A stretch of 64,000 nt of DNA from Streptomyces sp. CC208A (GTDB taxonomy: Bacteria; Actinomycetota; Actinomycetes; Streptomycetales; Streptomycetaceae). The position numbers were made by a program, and so were the translations under genes. Positions 43,712 through 52,666 of the stretch are shown piece after piece. The stretch is from NCBI RefSeq assembly GCF_030010625.1, contig NZ_JASCXN010000018.1:62001-126000 (forward strand), in the 5' to 3' direction. Position 1 is the first letter of the stretch. Each line of letters begins with the position of its first letter. Under the pieces are notes generated by a model, which was not told where the DNA came from, made no database searches, and saw only the letters and a list, made by a program, of their open reading frames with translations.

Positions 43712-44923
43712 TCAGCCCCGGCCGAACAGGGGGTGGCCCGGCGCGACCACGGCCGCGATGCGGGACGCCACGGCCTCCGAGGTGTTCGTGGCGGGGGAGG
43801 AGGGCCCGATGGTCGTGGCCACGGCGATCGCCACCTTCTTCTCCGGCAGGTACGCCATCGTCTCGCCGTACCCGGAGAACAGCGGGTTCTGGAACACCCA
43901 GCCGTCCTTGACGACCATGCCGAGCCCGTAGTGGGAGGCCTCCGTCTGCGCCCGGCACACGGTGGCGGGGCAGGTGGCGGTCGGGCCGCCCTTGCCGACC
44001 GTCCCGGGGTCGAGGAGCGTCCGGTACGCCTCCTCCGAGATCAGCTCGCCCGATCCGATGGCCTCCGCCGAGCGTGCCACGTCGCAGATGTCCGAGGTCA
44101 GGACGGATCCGGGGTGGATCGTCCAGGACGGGTTCCAGTAGGTGGACTCCTCGTGGAGGCCCCGTTCGTTGCTGAAGGCGTGCAGCACCGGCCCGGGCAT
44201 CTCCGGGGTGAAGCTGTTGGTGGTCGCGCGCAGGTGGAGGGGGCGCACGATCCGTTCCCGGATCAGCCTGTCGAGGTGGGTGCCGGTGATCTTCTCCAGG
44301 GCGGCGCCGAGCAGGTGGAAGTTGGCGTGGGAGTAGTTCCAGTTGGTTCCCGGCGTGTACCAGAGCGGCTGCCGCAGCGAGATGCCGACGACCTCCCGGG
44401 ACGTCCACGGGCGGAACGGGTCGTCGTGCAGGGCCTTGAGGAAGCCGGGGTCCGGCACGTAGTCGTACAGGCCCGAGGTGGAACTGGCGAGCATCCGCAG
44501 CGTGATCCGGTCGCCGTGCTTCAGGCCGGGCAGCCAGCGGGACACGGGCGCGTCGAGATCGGCCCGGCCCTCGTCGACGAGCTGCAGGAGGATCGTGCTC
44601 AGGTACCCGATGGCCACGCCGCCCGCGCGGAAGCGCCGGTCGGGGGTGGCGGCGACACCGGCCACCGCCTCGCCGTCGGCCGTGGTGACGACCTCCCGGC
44701 CGCCGACCGTCACCTTGGCGAGGACGGCCTTCAGACCGAGCTCCCGGCGGACCTCCCGCACGATGCCGGCGATCTCGCGGGCCTGCCTCCCGGAAGGCTC
44801 GTGGGTGGTGGCGCAGGAAGGCCCCGGAGGCGTGGTGCCCGCCGCCGTCGGCGCCATGGCGAGAACCGGGGCGAGGGCGAGCAGGACGACGGTGCCCAGC
44901 CATGTCTTTCGATGACCTGTCAT
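43712..44923 (-). CDS. Secreted class C beta-lactamase-fold protein without the SxxK motif
   Basis: This 403-residue exported protein has a signal peptide (1-28) and the overall fold pattern of DD-peptidases / class C beta-lactamases (VDEGRADLDAPVSRWLPG; LRMLASSTSGLYDYVPD). At the active site the expected S-V-x-K is RAGGVAIGYLS, so both nucleophile Ser and Lys are gone, and the Y-x-N motif reads YSHANF. It is probably catalytically dead and may act as a peptidoglycan-binding or decoy protein. The start is the ATG at 44923; the 256-bp region upstream to 45179 shows no gene. Confidence 0.87.
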   Translation of the reverse strand: MTGHRKTWLGTVVLLALAPVLAMAPTAAGTTPPGPSCATTHEPSGRQAREIAGIVREVRRELGLKAVLAKVTVGGREVVTTADGEAVAGVAATPDRRFRAGGVAIGYLSTILLQLVDEGRADLDAPVSRWLPGLKHGDRITLRMLASSTSGLYDYVPDPGFLKALHDDPFRPWTSREVVGISLRQPLWYTPGTNWNYSHANFHLLGAALEKITGTHLDRLIRERIVRPLHLRATTNSFTPEMPGPVLHAFSNERGLHEESTYWNPSWTIHPGSVLTSDICDVARSAEAIGSGELISEEAYRTLLDPGTVGKGGPTATCPATVCRAQTEASHYGLGMVVKDGWVFQNPLFSGYGETMAYLPEKKVAIAVATTIGPSSPATNTSEAVASRIAAVVAPGHPLFGRG

Positions 44924-45179
44924 GCGATCACCGTGCGCGCCCCTTCGCCGCCGCGCCTTCCGTACGGCACCGCCGCACGGCTGTACGGCGGAAGCATCCG
45001 CCCGAACAGGGGAGCGGGACGGGCGCGGGTGATCTCCCGCTCGCACGCGGCCGCGCATGGCCGGACCGGCGCATGACGGGGAGGCCGTGAGGAGCGGCCG
45101 GCCTCGTACCGGGTCCCGGGTGTACCCGCCCGGCCCCTCCACGGGTGCCGTGCCCGGAGGGTCACCGGACGATGGGTGG

Positions 45180-45659
45180 ATGGACGTCACCGAGGTGCTG
45201 CTGCCCGGCGTGGGCCTGCGTTACGAGTTCACCAACCACCGGGGCGACCGGATCGGTGTGGTGGCCCGGCGTACGGGCGACTTCGAGGTGGTCGTCTACG
45301 GGGCGGACGATCCGGACGAGGGCCGGTCGGTGTTCGAGCTCAACGACGAGGAGGCCGACGCGGTCGCGGAGATCCTGGGCGCCCCGCGGATCGCGGAGCG
45401 GTTCGCGGACCTCACGAAGGAGGTGCCGGGCCTGGCGTCGGGGCAGGTCGAGGTGCGGGCGGGCAGCGCGTACGACGGCAGGCCGCTGGGCGACACGCGG
45501 GCGCGGACCCGGACCGGGGCGTCGGTCGTGGCGGTGGTGCGGGGCGAGGAGGTGATCGCCTCGCCCACCCCGAGGACGGTCCTGCGGGGAGGTGACGTCC
45601 TGGTGGTGATCGGTACGCACGAGGGCATCGCGGGCGTGGAACAGATCATCCGGGGCTGA
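45180..45659 (+). CDS. KhtT-type regulatory subunit of cation/proton antiporter (TrkA-C domain)
   Basis: This 159-residue cytoplasmic protein has an N-terminal dimerisation domain (VLLPGVGLRYEF, RIGVVARRTGDFEV) and a C-terminal TrkA-C (RCK-C) domain (LGDTRARTRTGASVVAVVRG, VLRGGDVLVVIGT). In KhtTU-like systems it gates K+/H+ exchange in response to pH or nucleotides. It is 5 bp upstream of its antiporter. I chose the ATG at 45180 by alignment with the paralogue at 48602. Confidence 0.9.
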   Translation: MDVTEVLLPGVGLRYEFTNHRGDRIGVVARRTGDFEVVVYGADDPDEGRSVFELNDEEADAVAEILGAPRIAERFADLTKEVPGLASGQVEVRAGSAYDGRPLGDTRARTRTGASVVAVVRGEEVIASPTPRTVLRGGDVLVVIGTHEGIAGVEQIIRG

Positions 45660-45664
45660 GTGCC

Positions 45665-46849
45665 GTGGAGACGCCGGTCGCCCTGCTGCTGGAGCTCGGC
45701 GTCATCCTGGCCGCCCTGAGCGTGCTCGGGGCGCTGGCACGGCGCCTCACCCTGTCACCGATCCCGCTCTACCTGCTCACGGGCCTGGCCGTGGGGGAAG
45801 GCGGTATCGCCCCGGTCCCGGCCGCGGGCGAGTTCGTCGGGACCGGCGCCGCCATCGGGGTCGTCCTGCTGCTCCTGGTCCTCGGCCTGGAGTTCTCGCT
45901 GCAGGAGTTCGCGGTCGGGCTGCGGCGGCACGTGCCCTCGGCCGTGCTCGACGTGGTGCTGAACGCCGCCCCGGGCGCGGTGGCCGGATGGCTGCTCGGT
46001 CTGGACGGCGTCGGGATCCTCGCCCTGGCCGGCGCCACGTACATCTCCTCCTCGGGCATCGTCGCCCGCCTGCTGTCCGACCTGCACCGGCTCGGCAACC
46101 GGGAGACGCCGGCGGTCCTGTCGGTGCTGGTCCTCGAAGACCTCGCCATGGCCTTCTACCTGCCCGTGCTCGCCGTCCTGGCCTCCGGGGGCGTGTGGTG
46201 GCAGGCGGTCCTGGGCGTCCTCGTCGCGGTCGGCGCGGTCCTGGCCGCCTTCACCGTCTCGTACCGGTGGGGGCATCACCTCGGGCGCCTCGTCGCGCAC
46301 CCCGACGCCGAGCAGCTGCTGCTGCGCGTCCTCGGCCTCACCCTGATCGTCGCCGCGCTGGCCGAGTTCGTCCACGCCTCGGCGGCCGTCGGCGCCTTCC
46401 TCGTCGGGCTGGCCCTGACGGGGGAGACCGCGACCCGTACCCGGGCCGTGCTCAGCCCCCTGCGGGACCTGTTCGCCGCCGTGTTCTTCCTGGCGATCGG
46501 CTTCTCCGTCGACCCCGACGACCTGCTGCCCGTGCTGCCCGCCGCGCTCGCCCTCGCCGCCGTCACCCTCGTCACGAAGGTGGTCGTCGGCCGGTACGCG
46601 GCCTCCCGCGACGGGGTGGGCCGACGGGGGCGGTGGCGGGCCGGGACCGCGCTCATCGCCCGGGGCGAGTTCTCCCTCGTCGTCGTCGGCCTCGTCGGGA
46701 CCACGCACGGCACGCTGGGCCCGCTGGTGACGGCGTACGTCTTCCTCCTCGCCATCGCCGGCCCGCTCCTCACCCGCTTCGCCGGCGCCCTGACCTTCCG
46801 GCCCGGGCCGGTGACCGACGTACGGCAGGGCACGCCCCCTCCGCCGTGA
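45665..46849 (+). CDS. CPA2-family cation/proton antiporter, KhtU/KefB-like
   Basis: This 394-residue membrane antiporter has about 12 helices. Family motifs are SPIPLYLLTGLAVGEGG, LLLVLGLEFS, ISSSGIVARLL, LEDLAMAFYLPV and RDLFAAVFFLAIGFSVDP. It expels K+ (or Na+) in exchange for protons under control of the upstream TrkA-C subunit. It starts at the GTG at 45665. It ends 42 bp from the stop of a convergent paralogue. Confidence 0.92.
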   Translation: METPVALLLELGVILAALSVLGALARRLTLSPIPLYLLTGLAVGEGGIAPVPAAGEFVGTGAAIGVVLLLLVLGLEFSLQEFAVGLRRHVPSAVLDVVLNAAPGAVAGWLLGLDGVGILALAGATYISSSGIVARLLSDLHRLGNRETPAVLSVLVLEDLAMAFYLPVLAVLASGGVWWQAVLGVLVAVGAVLAAFTVSYRWGHHLGRLVAHPDAEQLLLRVLGLTLIVAALAEFVHASAAVGAFLVGLALTGETATRTRAVLSPLRDLFAAVFFLAIGFSVDPDDLLPVLPAALALAAVTLVTKVVVGRYAASRDGVGRRGRWRAGTALIARGEFSLVVVGLVGTTHGTLGPLVTAYVFLLAIAGPLLTRFAGALTFRPGPVTDVRQGTPPPP

Positions 46850-46891
46850 CCCGCGTGGACGTGGGGATCGGAGGCCGCCTCCCGGCCGCGC

Positions 46892-48127
46892 TCACGCCCT
46901 CCCCGCGGCACTGTTGTCCGCGGGCTCCAGCACCTCCTCCGCCGGTGCCTGGACCAGCGGGGCCTTTCGGCGCCGGCCGGTGAGGCGGGTGGCGATCGGT
47001 TCGGTGTAGCGGGCGGTGAGCGGCCCGATGACGACCAGGACGAGGACGTACGCGGTGGCCAGCGGCCCGAGGGCCGGTTCGATGCCCGCGGTGACGGCGA
47101 GGCCGGCGATCACGATGGAGAACTCGCCGCGGGCGACGAGCGTGCCCCCGGCCCTCCAGCGGCCCTTGACGGAGATCCCGGCGCGTTTGGCGGCCCAGTA
47201 GCCGGTGGCGATCTTCGTGCCGGCGGTGACCACGGCCAGCGCGAGCGCGGGCAGGATCACGGGCGGGATGCTGGCGGGGTCGGTGTGCAGGCCGAAGAAG
47301 ACGAAGAAGACGGCGGCGAACAGGTCCCGCAGCGGGCTGAGCAGGTTGTGCGCTCCCTCGGCGACCTCTCCGGAGAGGGCGATGCCGACGAGGAAGGCGC
47401 CGACGGCGGCGGAGACCTGGAGCTGCTGGGCGATGCCCGCGACCAGCAGGGTCAGGCCGAGGACGACGAGGAGGAGCTTCTCGGGGTCGTCGCTGGAGAC
47501 GAAGCGGGAGATGACCCGTCCGAAGCGGACCGCGAGGAAGAGCACCAGGCCCGCGACGCCGAGGGCGATGGCGAGGGTGAGGCTTCCGGCGGCCAGGCTC
47601 ACCCCGGCGAGCAGGGCGGTGATGATCGGCAGGTACACGGCCATGGCGAGGTCTTCGAGGACCAGGATGCTCAGGACGACCGGGGTCTCACGGTTGCCGA
47701 GGCGGCCGAGGTCGCCCATCACCTTGGCGATGACGCCGGAGGAGGAGATCCAGGTGACGCCCGCCAGGACGACGGCGGCGACCGGACCCCAGCCGAGGAG
47801 CAGGGCCATGGCCGCGCCGGGCAGGGCGTTGAGGGCGAAGTCGACCAGGCCGGCCGGGTACTGGGTCTTGAGGTTGGTGACCAGGTCGCTGGCCGTGTAC
47901 TCCAGGCCCAGCATCAGCAGCAGCAGGATGACGCCGATCTCGGCGCCGATCGCGACGAACTCCTCGCTCGCGCCCAGGGGCAGCAGACCGCCCTCGCCGA
48001 AGGCGAGCCCGGCCAGCAGGTAGAGGGGTATGGGGGAGAACCGGAAGCGTCCGGCGAAGCGGCCGAGGAGCCCCAGGCCGAGGATGATCGCACCGAACTC
48101 GATCAGGAAGAGGGCGGAGGAGTGCAC
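46892..48127 (-). CDS. CPA2-family cation/proton antiporter, paralogue of 45665-46849
   Basis: This 411-residue antiporter has the same motif series (SPIPLYLLAGLAFGEGG, LLMLGLEYT, ISSSGVIAKVM, LEDLAMAVYLPI, RDLFAAVFFVFFGLHTDP). It starts at the GTG at 48127 (GGGAG upstream), 4 bp after the stop of its own regulatory subunit. With the module on the other strand it forms a mirror-image pair. Confidence 0.92.
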   Translation of the reverse strand: MHSSALFLIEFGAIILGLGLLGRFAGRFRFSPIPLYLLAGLAFGEGGLLPLGASEEFVAIGAEIGVILLLLMLGLEYTASDLVTNLKTQYPAGLVDFALNALPGAAMALLLGWGPVAAVVLAGVTWISSSGVIAKVMGDLGRLGNRETPVVLSILVLEDLAMAVYLPIITALLAGVSLAAGSLTLAIALGVAGLVLFLAVRFGRVISRFVSSDDPEKLLLVVLGLTLLVAGIAQQLQVSAAVGAFLVGIALSGEVAEGAHNLLSPLRDLFAAVFFVFFGLHTDPASIPPVILPALALAVVTAGTKIATGYWAAKRAGISVKGRWRAGGTLVARGEFSIVIAGLAVTAGIEPALGPLATAYVLVLVVIGPLTARYTEPIATRLTGRRRKAPLVQAPAEEVLEPADNSAAGRA

Positions 48128-48131
48128 GCGA

Positions 48132-48602
48132 TCACTCCCGGCCCAGGATCGAGGCGGCCGCCTCCGCACCCTCACGGGTGCCGATCACGATGAGGACGTC
48201 GCCGCCGGCCAGCCGGAACTCGGGCCCCGGGGAGGGCACCGCGCCGGACCGGCGCAGCACCGCGACGATCGACACCCCGGTCTCCGTCCGCATCCGGGTC
48301 TCGCCGAGCAGCCGCCCGTTCCAGTACGAGGTCGAGGACAGCTCGACGCGCTCCGCGACCAGGCCGAGGTCCGTGGTCGACAGCAGGTTCGGGCTGTGGT
48401 GCGAGGGCATCAGCGCGTCGATCAGCGCCTCCGCCTCGCCGGAGGTCAGCTTCACCGACAGCGCGCACTCGTCGGGGTCGTCCCGGTGGTAGGCGTTGAG
48501 TATCCGCCCGCCGTCACGACGCGCGACCACCGAGAGGCGGCGGTGTTCACGCGTGGTGAGGTCGTAGCGGACCCCGATCCCGGGCAGCGGCGTACTGCTC
48601 AT
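48132..48602 (-). CDS. KhtT-type regulatory subunit, paralogue of 45180-45659
   Basis: This 156-residue TrkA-C protein (LPGIGVRYDLTTREHRRLSV start; GRLLGETRMRTETGVSIVAV; LAGGDVLIVIGTREG) shares the layout of its partner gene on the other strand. The start is the ATG at 48602. It is co-transcribed with the downstream antiporter. Confidence 0.9.
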   Translation of the reverse strand: MSSTPLPGIGVRYDLTTREHRRLSVVARRDGGRILNAYHRDDPDECALSVKLTSGEAEALIDALMPSHHSPNLLSTTDLGLVAERVELSSTSYWNGRLLGETRMRTETGVSIVAVLRRSGAVPSPGPEFRLAGGDVLIVIGTREGAEAAASILGRE

Positions 48603-48764
48603 CCTCGGAGTGGGCACGACGGATCTCCCTGGGAAGTCGACGAGGGCGCGCGAGAGGCCCACGTGTGGCGATGGCTTGACGATGACTTTACTCAGGCGGC
48701 GAACAGGGACGACGGGAGCGTTCACGGCACGGTGGAGCGGAGGAGAGGAGAGGGCCGAAGCCGC

Positions 48765-49049
48765 ATGAGCACCGCCTCCCGGCCGTCGCCGCTCCCCGGC
48801 CGCCCGGCCGCCCGGCCGCCCGGCCGCCCGGCCGCCCGGCCCGAGGCCGTCCGCGCCGCCCTCGCCCAGGTCGCCCCGCCCCCGCTCGCCGACTTCGACC
48901 GCGACGCGCGGCCGGCACGAGAAGAGGCAGGTGGCGCGGAGGCGGCGCGCGACCCCGGGCCATGGCCCGCACCCACGCCACGGCCCGTGGCCCGGCGCCG
49001 GGTGCGGGGGAGGTGGGAGAATGGACACGCCCCCACACCCGGGGAGTGA
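48765..49049 (+). CDS. Repeat-containing small ORF (uncertain), DUF6247-like centre
   Basis: This 94-codon frame has an Arg/Pro/Ala-rich start encoded by an 8-bp tandem repeat, a short segment AVRAALAQVAPPPLADFDRDA that resembles the N-terminal part of DUF6247 proteins (given here in one family-like stretch of 20 or fewer residues: AVRAALAQVAPPPLADFD), and a degenerate Arg-rich tail. It stops 2 bp before the next start, so coupling is possible. It may be a decayed gene. AGGAGAGGG lies upstream. Confidence 0.35.
   Translation: MSTASRPSPLPGRPAARPPGRPAARPEAVRAALAQVAPPPLADFDRDARPAREEAGGAEAARDPGPWPAPTPRPVARRRVRGRWENGHAPTPGE
48798..48842 (+). repeat. 8-bp tandem repeat, GGCCGCCC x 5.6
   Basis: Five perfect head-to-tail copies of GGCCGCCC and a partial sixth occupy 48798-48842 inside the small ORF. 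Because 8 is not a multiple of 3, gain or loss of one unit changes the reading frame. Confidence 0.9.
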
Positions 49050-49051
49050 CC

Positions 49052-49579
49052 ATGCGGGATCGACTGCGGTTGACGGAGCTGCTGGCCGCCCTGTCGGTGG
49101 CCACCGACCTCGGCACGGGGCAGCCGCCGGAGAAGGCGGTACGGTCCTGCCTCCTGGCGACCGGTCTCGCCCGCGCCCTCGACCTGCCCGACCGGCAGGT
49201 GCGCGACGTCTACCTGGCCTCCCTGCTGCGCCACCTCGGCTGCACGGCCACCGCGGCCGTCGAGGCCCGCCAGGTCCGCGGCGGCACCGAGCAGTACTAC
49301 CAGCGCACGGCCCGCCGCATGGTCGTCGCCGAGCCTCAGGCGGCAGGCACCGCCGCGATGCTCGCCGCGGTCGCCCAGGAACTGGACCGCTCCCCCATCG
49401 AACCCCACCTGACCCTGCGCCACCTGCGCCTCAGCCCCGCGCAGGCGAGAAAACTCGGCGAGACCCTCACCAGCCTGGTCGACGACGCCGAGGAAGCCGC
49501 GGAGGACCAGCCCGTGCACGGTGTGCTGGTGGCGCTGTATCAGCAGGCCGTGCCGGGCGGCACCACCGATCCCGCCTAG
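49052..49579 (+). CDS. Helical protein resembling the N-terminus of HD-type phosphohydrolases
   Basis: This 175-residue protein begins RLTELLAALSVATDLGTGQPPEKAV and continues ... YLASLLRHLGCTATAA, the N-terminal module found ahead of HD domains in larger actinobacterial proteins. The HD residues themselves are absent; the rest is helical (LRHLRLSPAQARKLGETL). It is either a free-standing sensor module or a truncated gene. The start at 49052 follows GGGGAG by five bases. Confidence 0.6.
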   Translation: MRDRLRLTELLAALSVATDLGTGQPPEKAVRSCLLATGLARALDLPDRQVRDVYLASLLRHLGCTATAAVEARQVRGGTEQYYQRTARRMVVAEPQAAGTAAMLAAVAQELDRSPIEPHLTLRHLRLSPAQARKLGETLTSLVDDAEEAAEDQPVHGVLVALYQQAVPGGTTDPA

Positions 49580-49824
49580 CCCGTGTCCTCGAACTCCCGT
49601 CGTCTGCCGGGAGGGCAGGCCGCGCGGCGTCCGGTGCGTGCTCCGGGGGAGGGGGGGGAGAGTCCGGCCGCGGTCGCCGGAGCACGGTCCCGGCATCCGA
49701 ACGCCGATGGGGCACGCGGAGGTACGGCGATCCCCGAGAGGTCCGGACAACGCGGCATGGGGGTACGGCACGGATCCGGCGGCCGGGTTCCTCCTCGGTG
49801 GCCGTCGGGGGCGGTGTCCCTCGG

Positions 49825-50163
49825 TCAGTCGGTCTCGGGGGGACGGGGGCCGTCCGCCGCGCGGCGGTACTCCTCGTTGATGCGCTGGGCTTCCTGGAGC
49901 TGGTCCTCAAGGGCGATGATGCGGCAGGCGGCCTCGATGGGGGTGCCCTGGTCGACGAGTTCCCGGGCGCGGGCCGCGATGCGCAACTGGTAGCGGGAGT
50001 AACGGCGGTGGCCGCCCTCGGAGCGCAGCGGGGTGATCAGCCGGGCCTCTCCCAGGGCACGGAGGAAGCCGGGCGTCGTACCGATCATCTCGGCGGCCCG
50101 GCCCATCGTGTAGGCGGGGTAGTCGTCGTCGTCGAGACGGCCGAGCGGATCGTCTGCTGTCAT
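49825..50163 (-). CDS. MerR-family transcriptional regulator
   Basis: This 112-residue MerR-type protein has a winged helix (YTMGRAAEMIGTTPGFLRALGEARLITPLRSEGGHRRYS, read as recognition helix plus RRYS wing) and a short coiled coil (EDQLQEAQRINEEYRRA). It has no large effector domain, as in HspR/stress-type members. I took the ATG at 50163; an in-frame GTG at 50169 is an alternative. It lies behind the cold-shock cluster and is separated from it by a strong terminator. Confidence 0.9.
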   Translation of the reverse strand: MTADDPLGRLDDDDYPAYTMGRAAEMIGTTPGFLRALGEARLITPLRSEGGHRRYSRYQLRIAARARELVDQGTPIEAACRIIALEDQLQEAQRINEEYRRAADGPRPPETD

Positions 50164-50334
50164 TCTCACCTCTCCGTCGAACCTTCCGGTGGCCGTGGCG
50201 GCGGTCCGGCACGTTCACCGAGGGTAATGCTGCCATCCGTGGCACCGGTGTCGGTGCCCTGACGGCCGGAGGGGTGGGCGCAGGGGGACCGTTCCCGGAG
50301 GGGCGGGCCGCCCGCCGGGGCGGCGCAGGACGTG

Positions 50335-50372
50335 GGGAGGGCCCGACCGGTGTGCACCGGTCGGGCCCTCCC
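50335..50372 (-). terminator. Very strong hairpin terminator of the helicase/SCO5918 operon
   Basis: An 18-bp perfect inverted repeat (50335-50352 with 50355-50372) has only two bases between the arms. It lies 33 bp past the stop of the gene at 50405 and is the strongest hairpin in the window. Confidence 0.85.
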
Positions 50373-50404
50373 TGTGGGGCGTGCGTGCGCCCGTCCGCCG
50401 GTCG

Positions 50405-50716
50405 TCAGGCCGCGGGGGGCGTGCCCAGGAAGGCCGATGCCTGTGGGACGGGGTGGTGGACGGCGGCCGGGGAGGAGGCGGCCGGGCGGGTGCCGCAGGC
50501 GAAGCCGAGCCGGGTCATGGCCCGCAGGACCTCGCCGACACCGAAGTCACGGCGGTCCTGGCGGGTGATGACCGCGCCGACCTGTTTGGCGGGGTAGTCG
50601 CGGCGTCCGATGGTCACGAACGCACCGGACACCGGCTCGGGCTTGACGCCCTTCATCGCCTCCAGGACACCGTTCTTCGTCAGCTCGAACGGGAAGCGGG
50701 CGATCACACAGCGCAT
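50405..50716 (-). CDS. SCO5918-family protein
   Basis: This 103-residue protein belongs to a small Streptomyces family found beside cold-shock DEAD-box helicases (start MRCVIARFPFELTKNGVLEAM in family form; IGRRDYPAKQVGAVITRQDR; VGEVLRAMTRLGFAC). The conserved part is the first 75 residues; the Pro/Ala tail is variable. The biochemical role is unknown, probably RNA or ribosome related by context. It overlaps the end of the CBS gene by 13 bp. Confidence 0.85.
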   Translation of the reverse strand: MRCVIARFPFELTKNGVLEAMKGVKPEPVSGAFVTIGRRDYPAKQVGAVITRQDRRDFGVGEVLRAMTRLGFACGTRPAASSPAAVHHPVPQASAFLGTPPAA

Positions 50717-51009
50717 GGGACCTCACAGGGCGAAGGGAGGGGCGGACCGGACCGGTGCGGAGTGTCCGGGTGGTGGAGTTCGCTCAGTCGTACCCGGTCG
50801 GTGTACGCGGAACTGGCGCGGAAGCCGGCGAGCTGGTCCCGGGTGACGAGGCCGGTGCGGCGTCCGTCGCCGTCACGGATGACCAGGTGCGAGGTACGGG
50901 CTCCGCTCATGACCGCCAGGGCCACTTCGACGGTCATGTCCGCCCAGACGTGCGGTGCGGCCGCGGCCGCGGTGGACGAGGGAGGGGGCTGTGGCTGCGT
51001 GGGTGTCAC
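50704..51009 (-). CDS. Small CBS-domain protein
   Basis: This 101-residue protein carries one CBS motif (VALAVMSGARTSHLVIRDGDGR, RTGLVTRDQLAGF). A single CBS motif usually dimerises to make a nucleotide-binding pair. The GTG start at 51009 has AGGAG six bases upstream. It lies between the helicase and the SCO5918-family gene in one operon. Confidence 0.82.
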   Translation of the reverse strand: MTPTQPQPPPSSTAAAAAPHVWADMTVEVALAVMSGARTSHLVIRDGDGRRTGLVTRDQLAGFRASSAYTDRVRLSELHHPDTPHRSGPPLPSPCEVPCAV

Positions 51010-51068
51010 AAGCGGCTCCTGCGGGGAGGCGTGGGTGGTGGTCGGCTCGGGCGACCCGGTGAGGGGTT

Positions 51069-52493
51069 CTAGGAGGCCAGGGCGGGCGGCGGGGGCGGCG
51101 GGGCGGCGTGGCGCGGGGCCGGTGAAGGGCGGTCGTGCCGGGCCGGACCGGCCGTGGCGGGCAGGGGACGGACACCTGTCGGCTCCGCCCCCGGGACGGA
51201 GCCGGGGACAGGGACCGCGACACCCGGCGGGGTCCGCGCGCCGGTGATGCGGTTCAGCTCCGCCTCACCGGGGCGGACCCGGGTGATCCGCGGGTGGATG
51301 CCCGCTTCGGACAGGAGACGGGCGGTGGCGCGGCGCTGGTTCGGTGTGACCAGGGTGACGACGCTGCCGGGGTTCCCGGCCCTGGCGGTGCGGCCGCTGC
51401 GGTGCAGATAGTCCTTGGCGTCGGCGGGCGGGTCGACGTTGACGACGAGGTCGAGTCCGTCGACGTGGATGCCGCGGGCGGCGATGCTCGTGGCGACGAG
51501 CACCGGCACCTGTCCGCTTCTGAACCGTGCGAGGGCGCGGGTGCGCTGCGGCTGTGACCTGCCGCCGTGCAGCGCGGCGGCGCGCACCCCGACGGCCAGC
51601 AGGTCCCTGGTCAGCAGGTCGACGGCGTGCTTGGTGCCCAGGAACATGATCACGCGTCCCGTGCGGGCGGCGATCTCGGCGGTCGCGGCCCGCTTGTCGT
51701 CGGCGTGGACGTGCAGCACGTGGTGTTCCATCGTGGTGACGGCCCCGGCGGCGGGGTCCACGGAGTGCACGACGGGGTCGCACAGGTACCGGCCGACCAG
51801 CCGGTCGACGGTGCGGTCCAGGGTGGCGGAGAAGAGCAGCCGCTGACCGTCGGCGGGCACCTGGTCGAGGAGTTCGGCGATCTGGGGTGCGAAGCCCATG
51901 TCGGCCATCTGGTCCGCCTCGTCCAGGACGGTGACGGAGACCCGGTCCAGTCGGCAGTCGCCGCGTACGACGAGGTCCATGAGCCGGCCCGGGGTGGCGA
52001 CGACGATGTCCGTGCCCTTCCGGAGGGCGTAGGTCTGCTTGCTGAGGGGCGTTCCGCCGACGACCGTGGTCAGCCGCGACCCGACGGCCCGGGCGTACGG
52101 CGTGAGCGCGTCGGTCACCTGGTGCGCCAACTCGCGGGTGGGGACGAGGACGAGGGCGACGGGCCGCCTGGGCTCGGCCCGCGATCCGGCCGTACGGGCC
52201 ACCAGGGCGAGACCGAAGGCCAGGGTCTTGCCGGATCCGGTACGACCACGCCCCAGGACGTCCCGGCCGGCGAGCGCGTTCGGCAGGGTCGCGGCCTGGA
52301 TGGGGAACGGCACGGTGACGCCTTGGGCGGCGAGCGCGGTGAGCAGCCGGTCCGGCAGGTCCAGGTCGGCGAACGCCTCGACCCCCGGCAGCGCGGGGGC
52401 GGCCGGCGGAGGGGGCGCGTCCTCGCACCGCTCGGAGGCGGTACCCCCGTCGCCCGGAGCGGAACGAGGTCCGGTCGGGTGTGTCCTGTTCAT
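51069..52493 (-). CDS. DEAD-box RNA helicase
   Basis: This 474-residue ATP-dependent RNA helicase has the Q motif region (PFPIQAATLPNAL), motif I (GRTGSGKT), motif II (VLDEADQ), motif III (SAT) and motif VI (HRSGRTARAG), all intact. It has a Pro/Ala-rich C-terminal tail typical of the Streptomyces cold-shock helicase. It unwinds structured mRNA or rRNA at low temperature. It lies just downstream of cspA on the same strand. Confidence 0.95.
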   Translation of the reverse strand: MNRTHPTGPRSAPGDGGTASERCEDAPPPPAAPALPGVEAFADLDLPDRLLTALAAQGVTVPFPIQAATLPNALAGRDVLGRGRTGSGKTLAFGLALVARTAGSRAEPRRPVALVLVPTRELAHQVTDALTPYARAVGSRLTTVVGGTPLSKQTYALRKGTDIVVATPGRLMDLVVRGDCRLDRVSVTVLDEADQMADMGFAPQIAELLDQVPADGQRLLFSATLDRTVDRLVGRYLCDPVVHSVDPAAGAVTTMEHHVLHVHADDKRAATAEIAARTGRVIMFLGTKHAVDLLTRDLLAVGVRAAALHGGRSQPQRTRALARFRSGQVPVLVATSIAARGIHVDGLDLVVNVDPPADAKDYLHRSGRTARAGNPGSVVTLVTPNQRRATARLLSEAGIHPRITRVRPGEAELNRITGARTPPGVAVPVPGSVPGAEPTGVRPLPATAGPARHDRPSPAPRHAAPPPPPPALAS

Positions 52494-52666
52494 GCGGGAC
52501 CTTCCTCGGCGCGAGGCGCGTCAAGGAATTCCCGCGGCGAACGAGCGGAATGAAGAATTTCCCGACGTCTTCGAATGGGGCGTGCAAGCTGGGCCGCCGG
52601 AGGATGGGCCCGAAGGGCGTGATCGGCGGAGGGAGCTGATCCGGCGGAACGATTCCGTGGGCGCAT

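Noticed and set aside
49638..49686. Possible terminator downstream of the MerR gene
   Set aside because: The 9-bp arms GTGCTCCGG / CCGGAGCAC are separated by about 30 bases of G-rich sequence, too weak to call.
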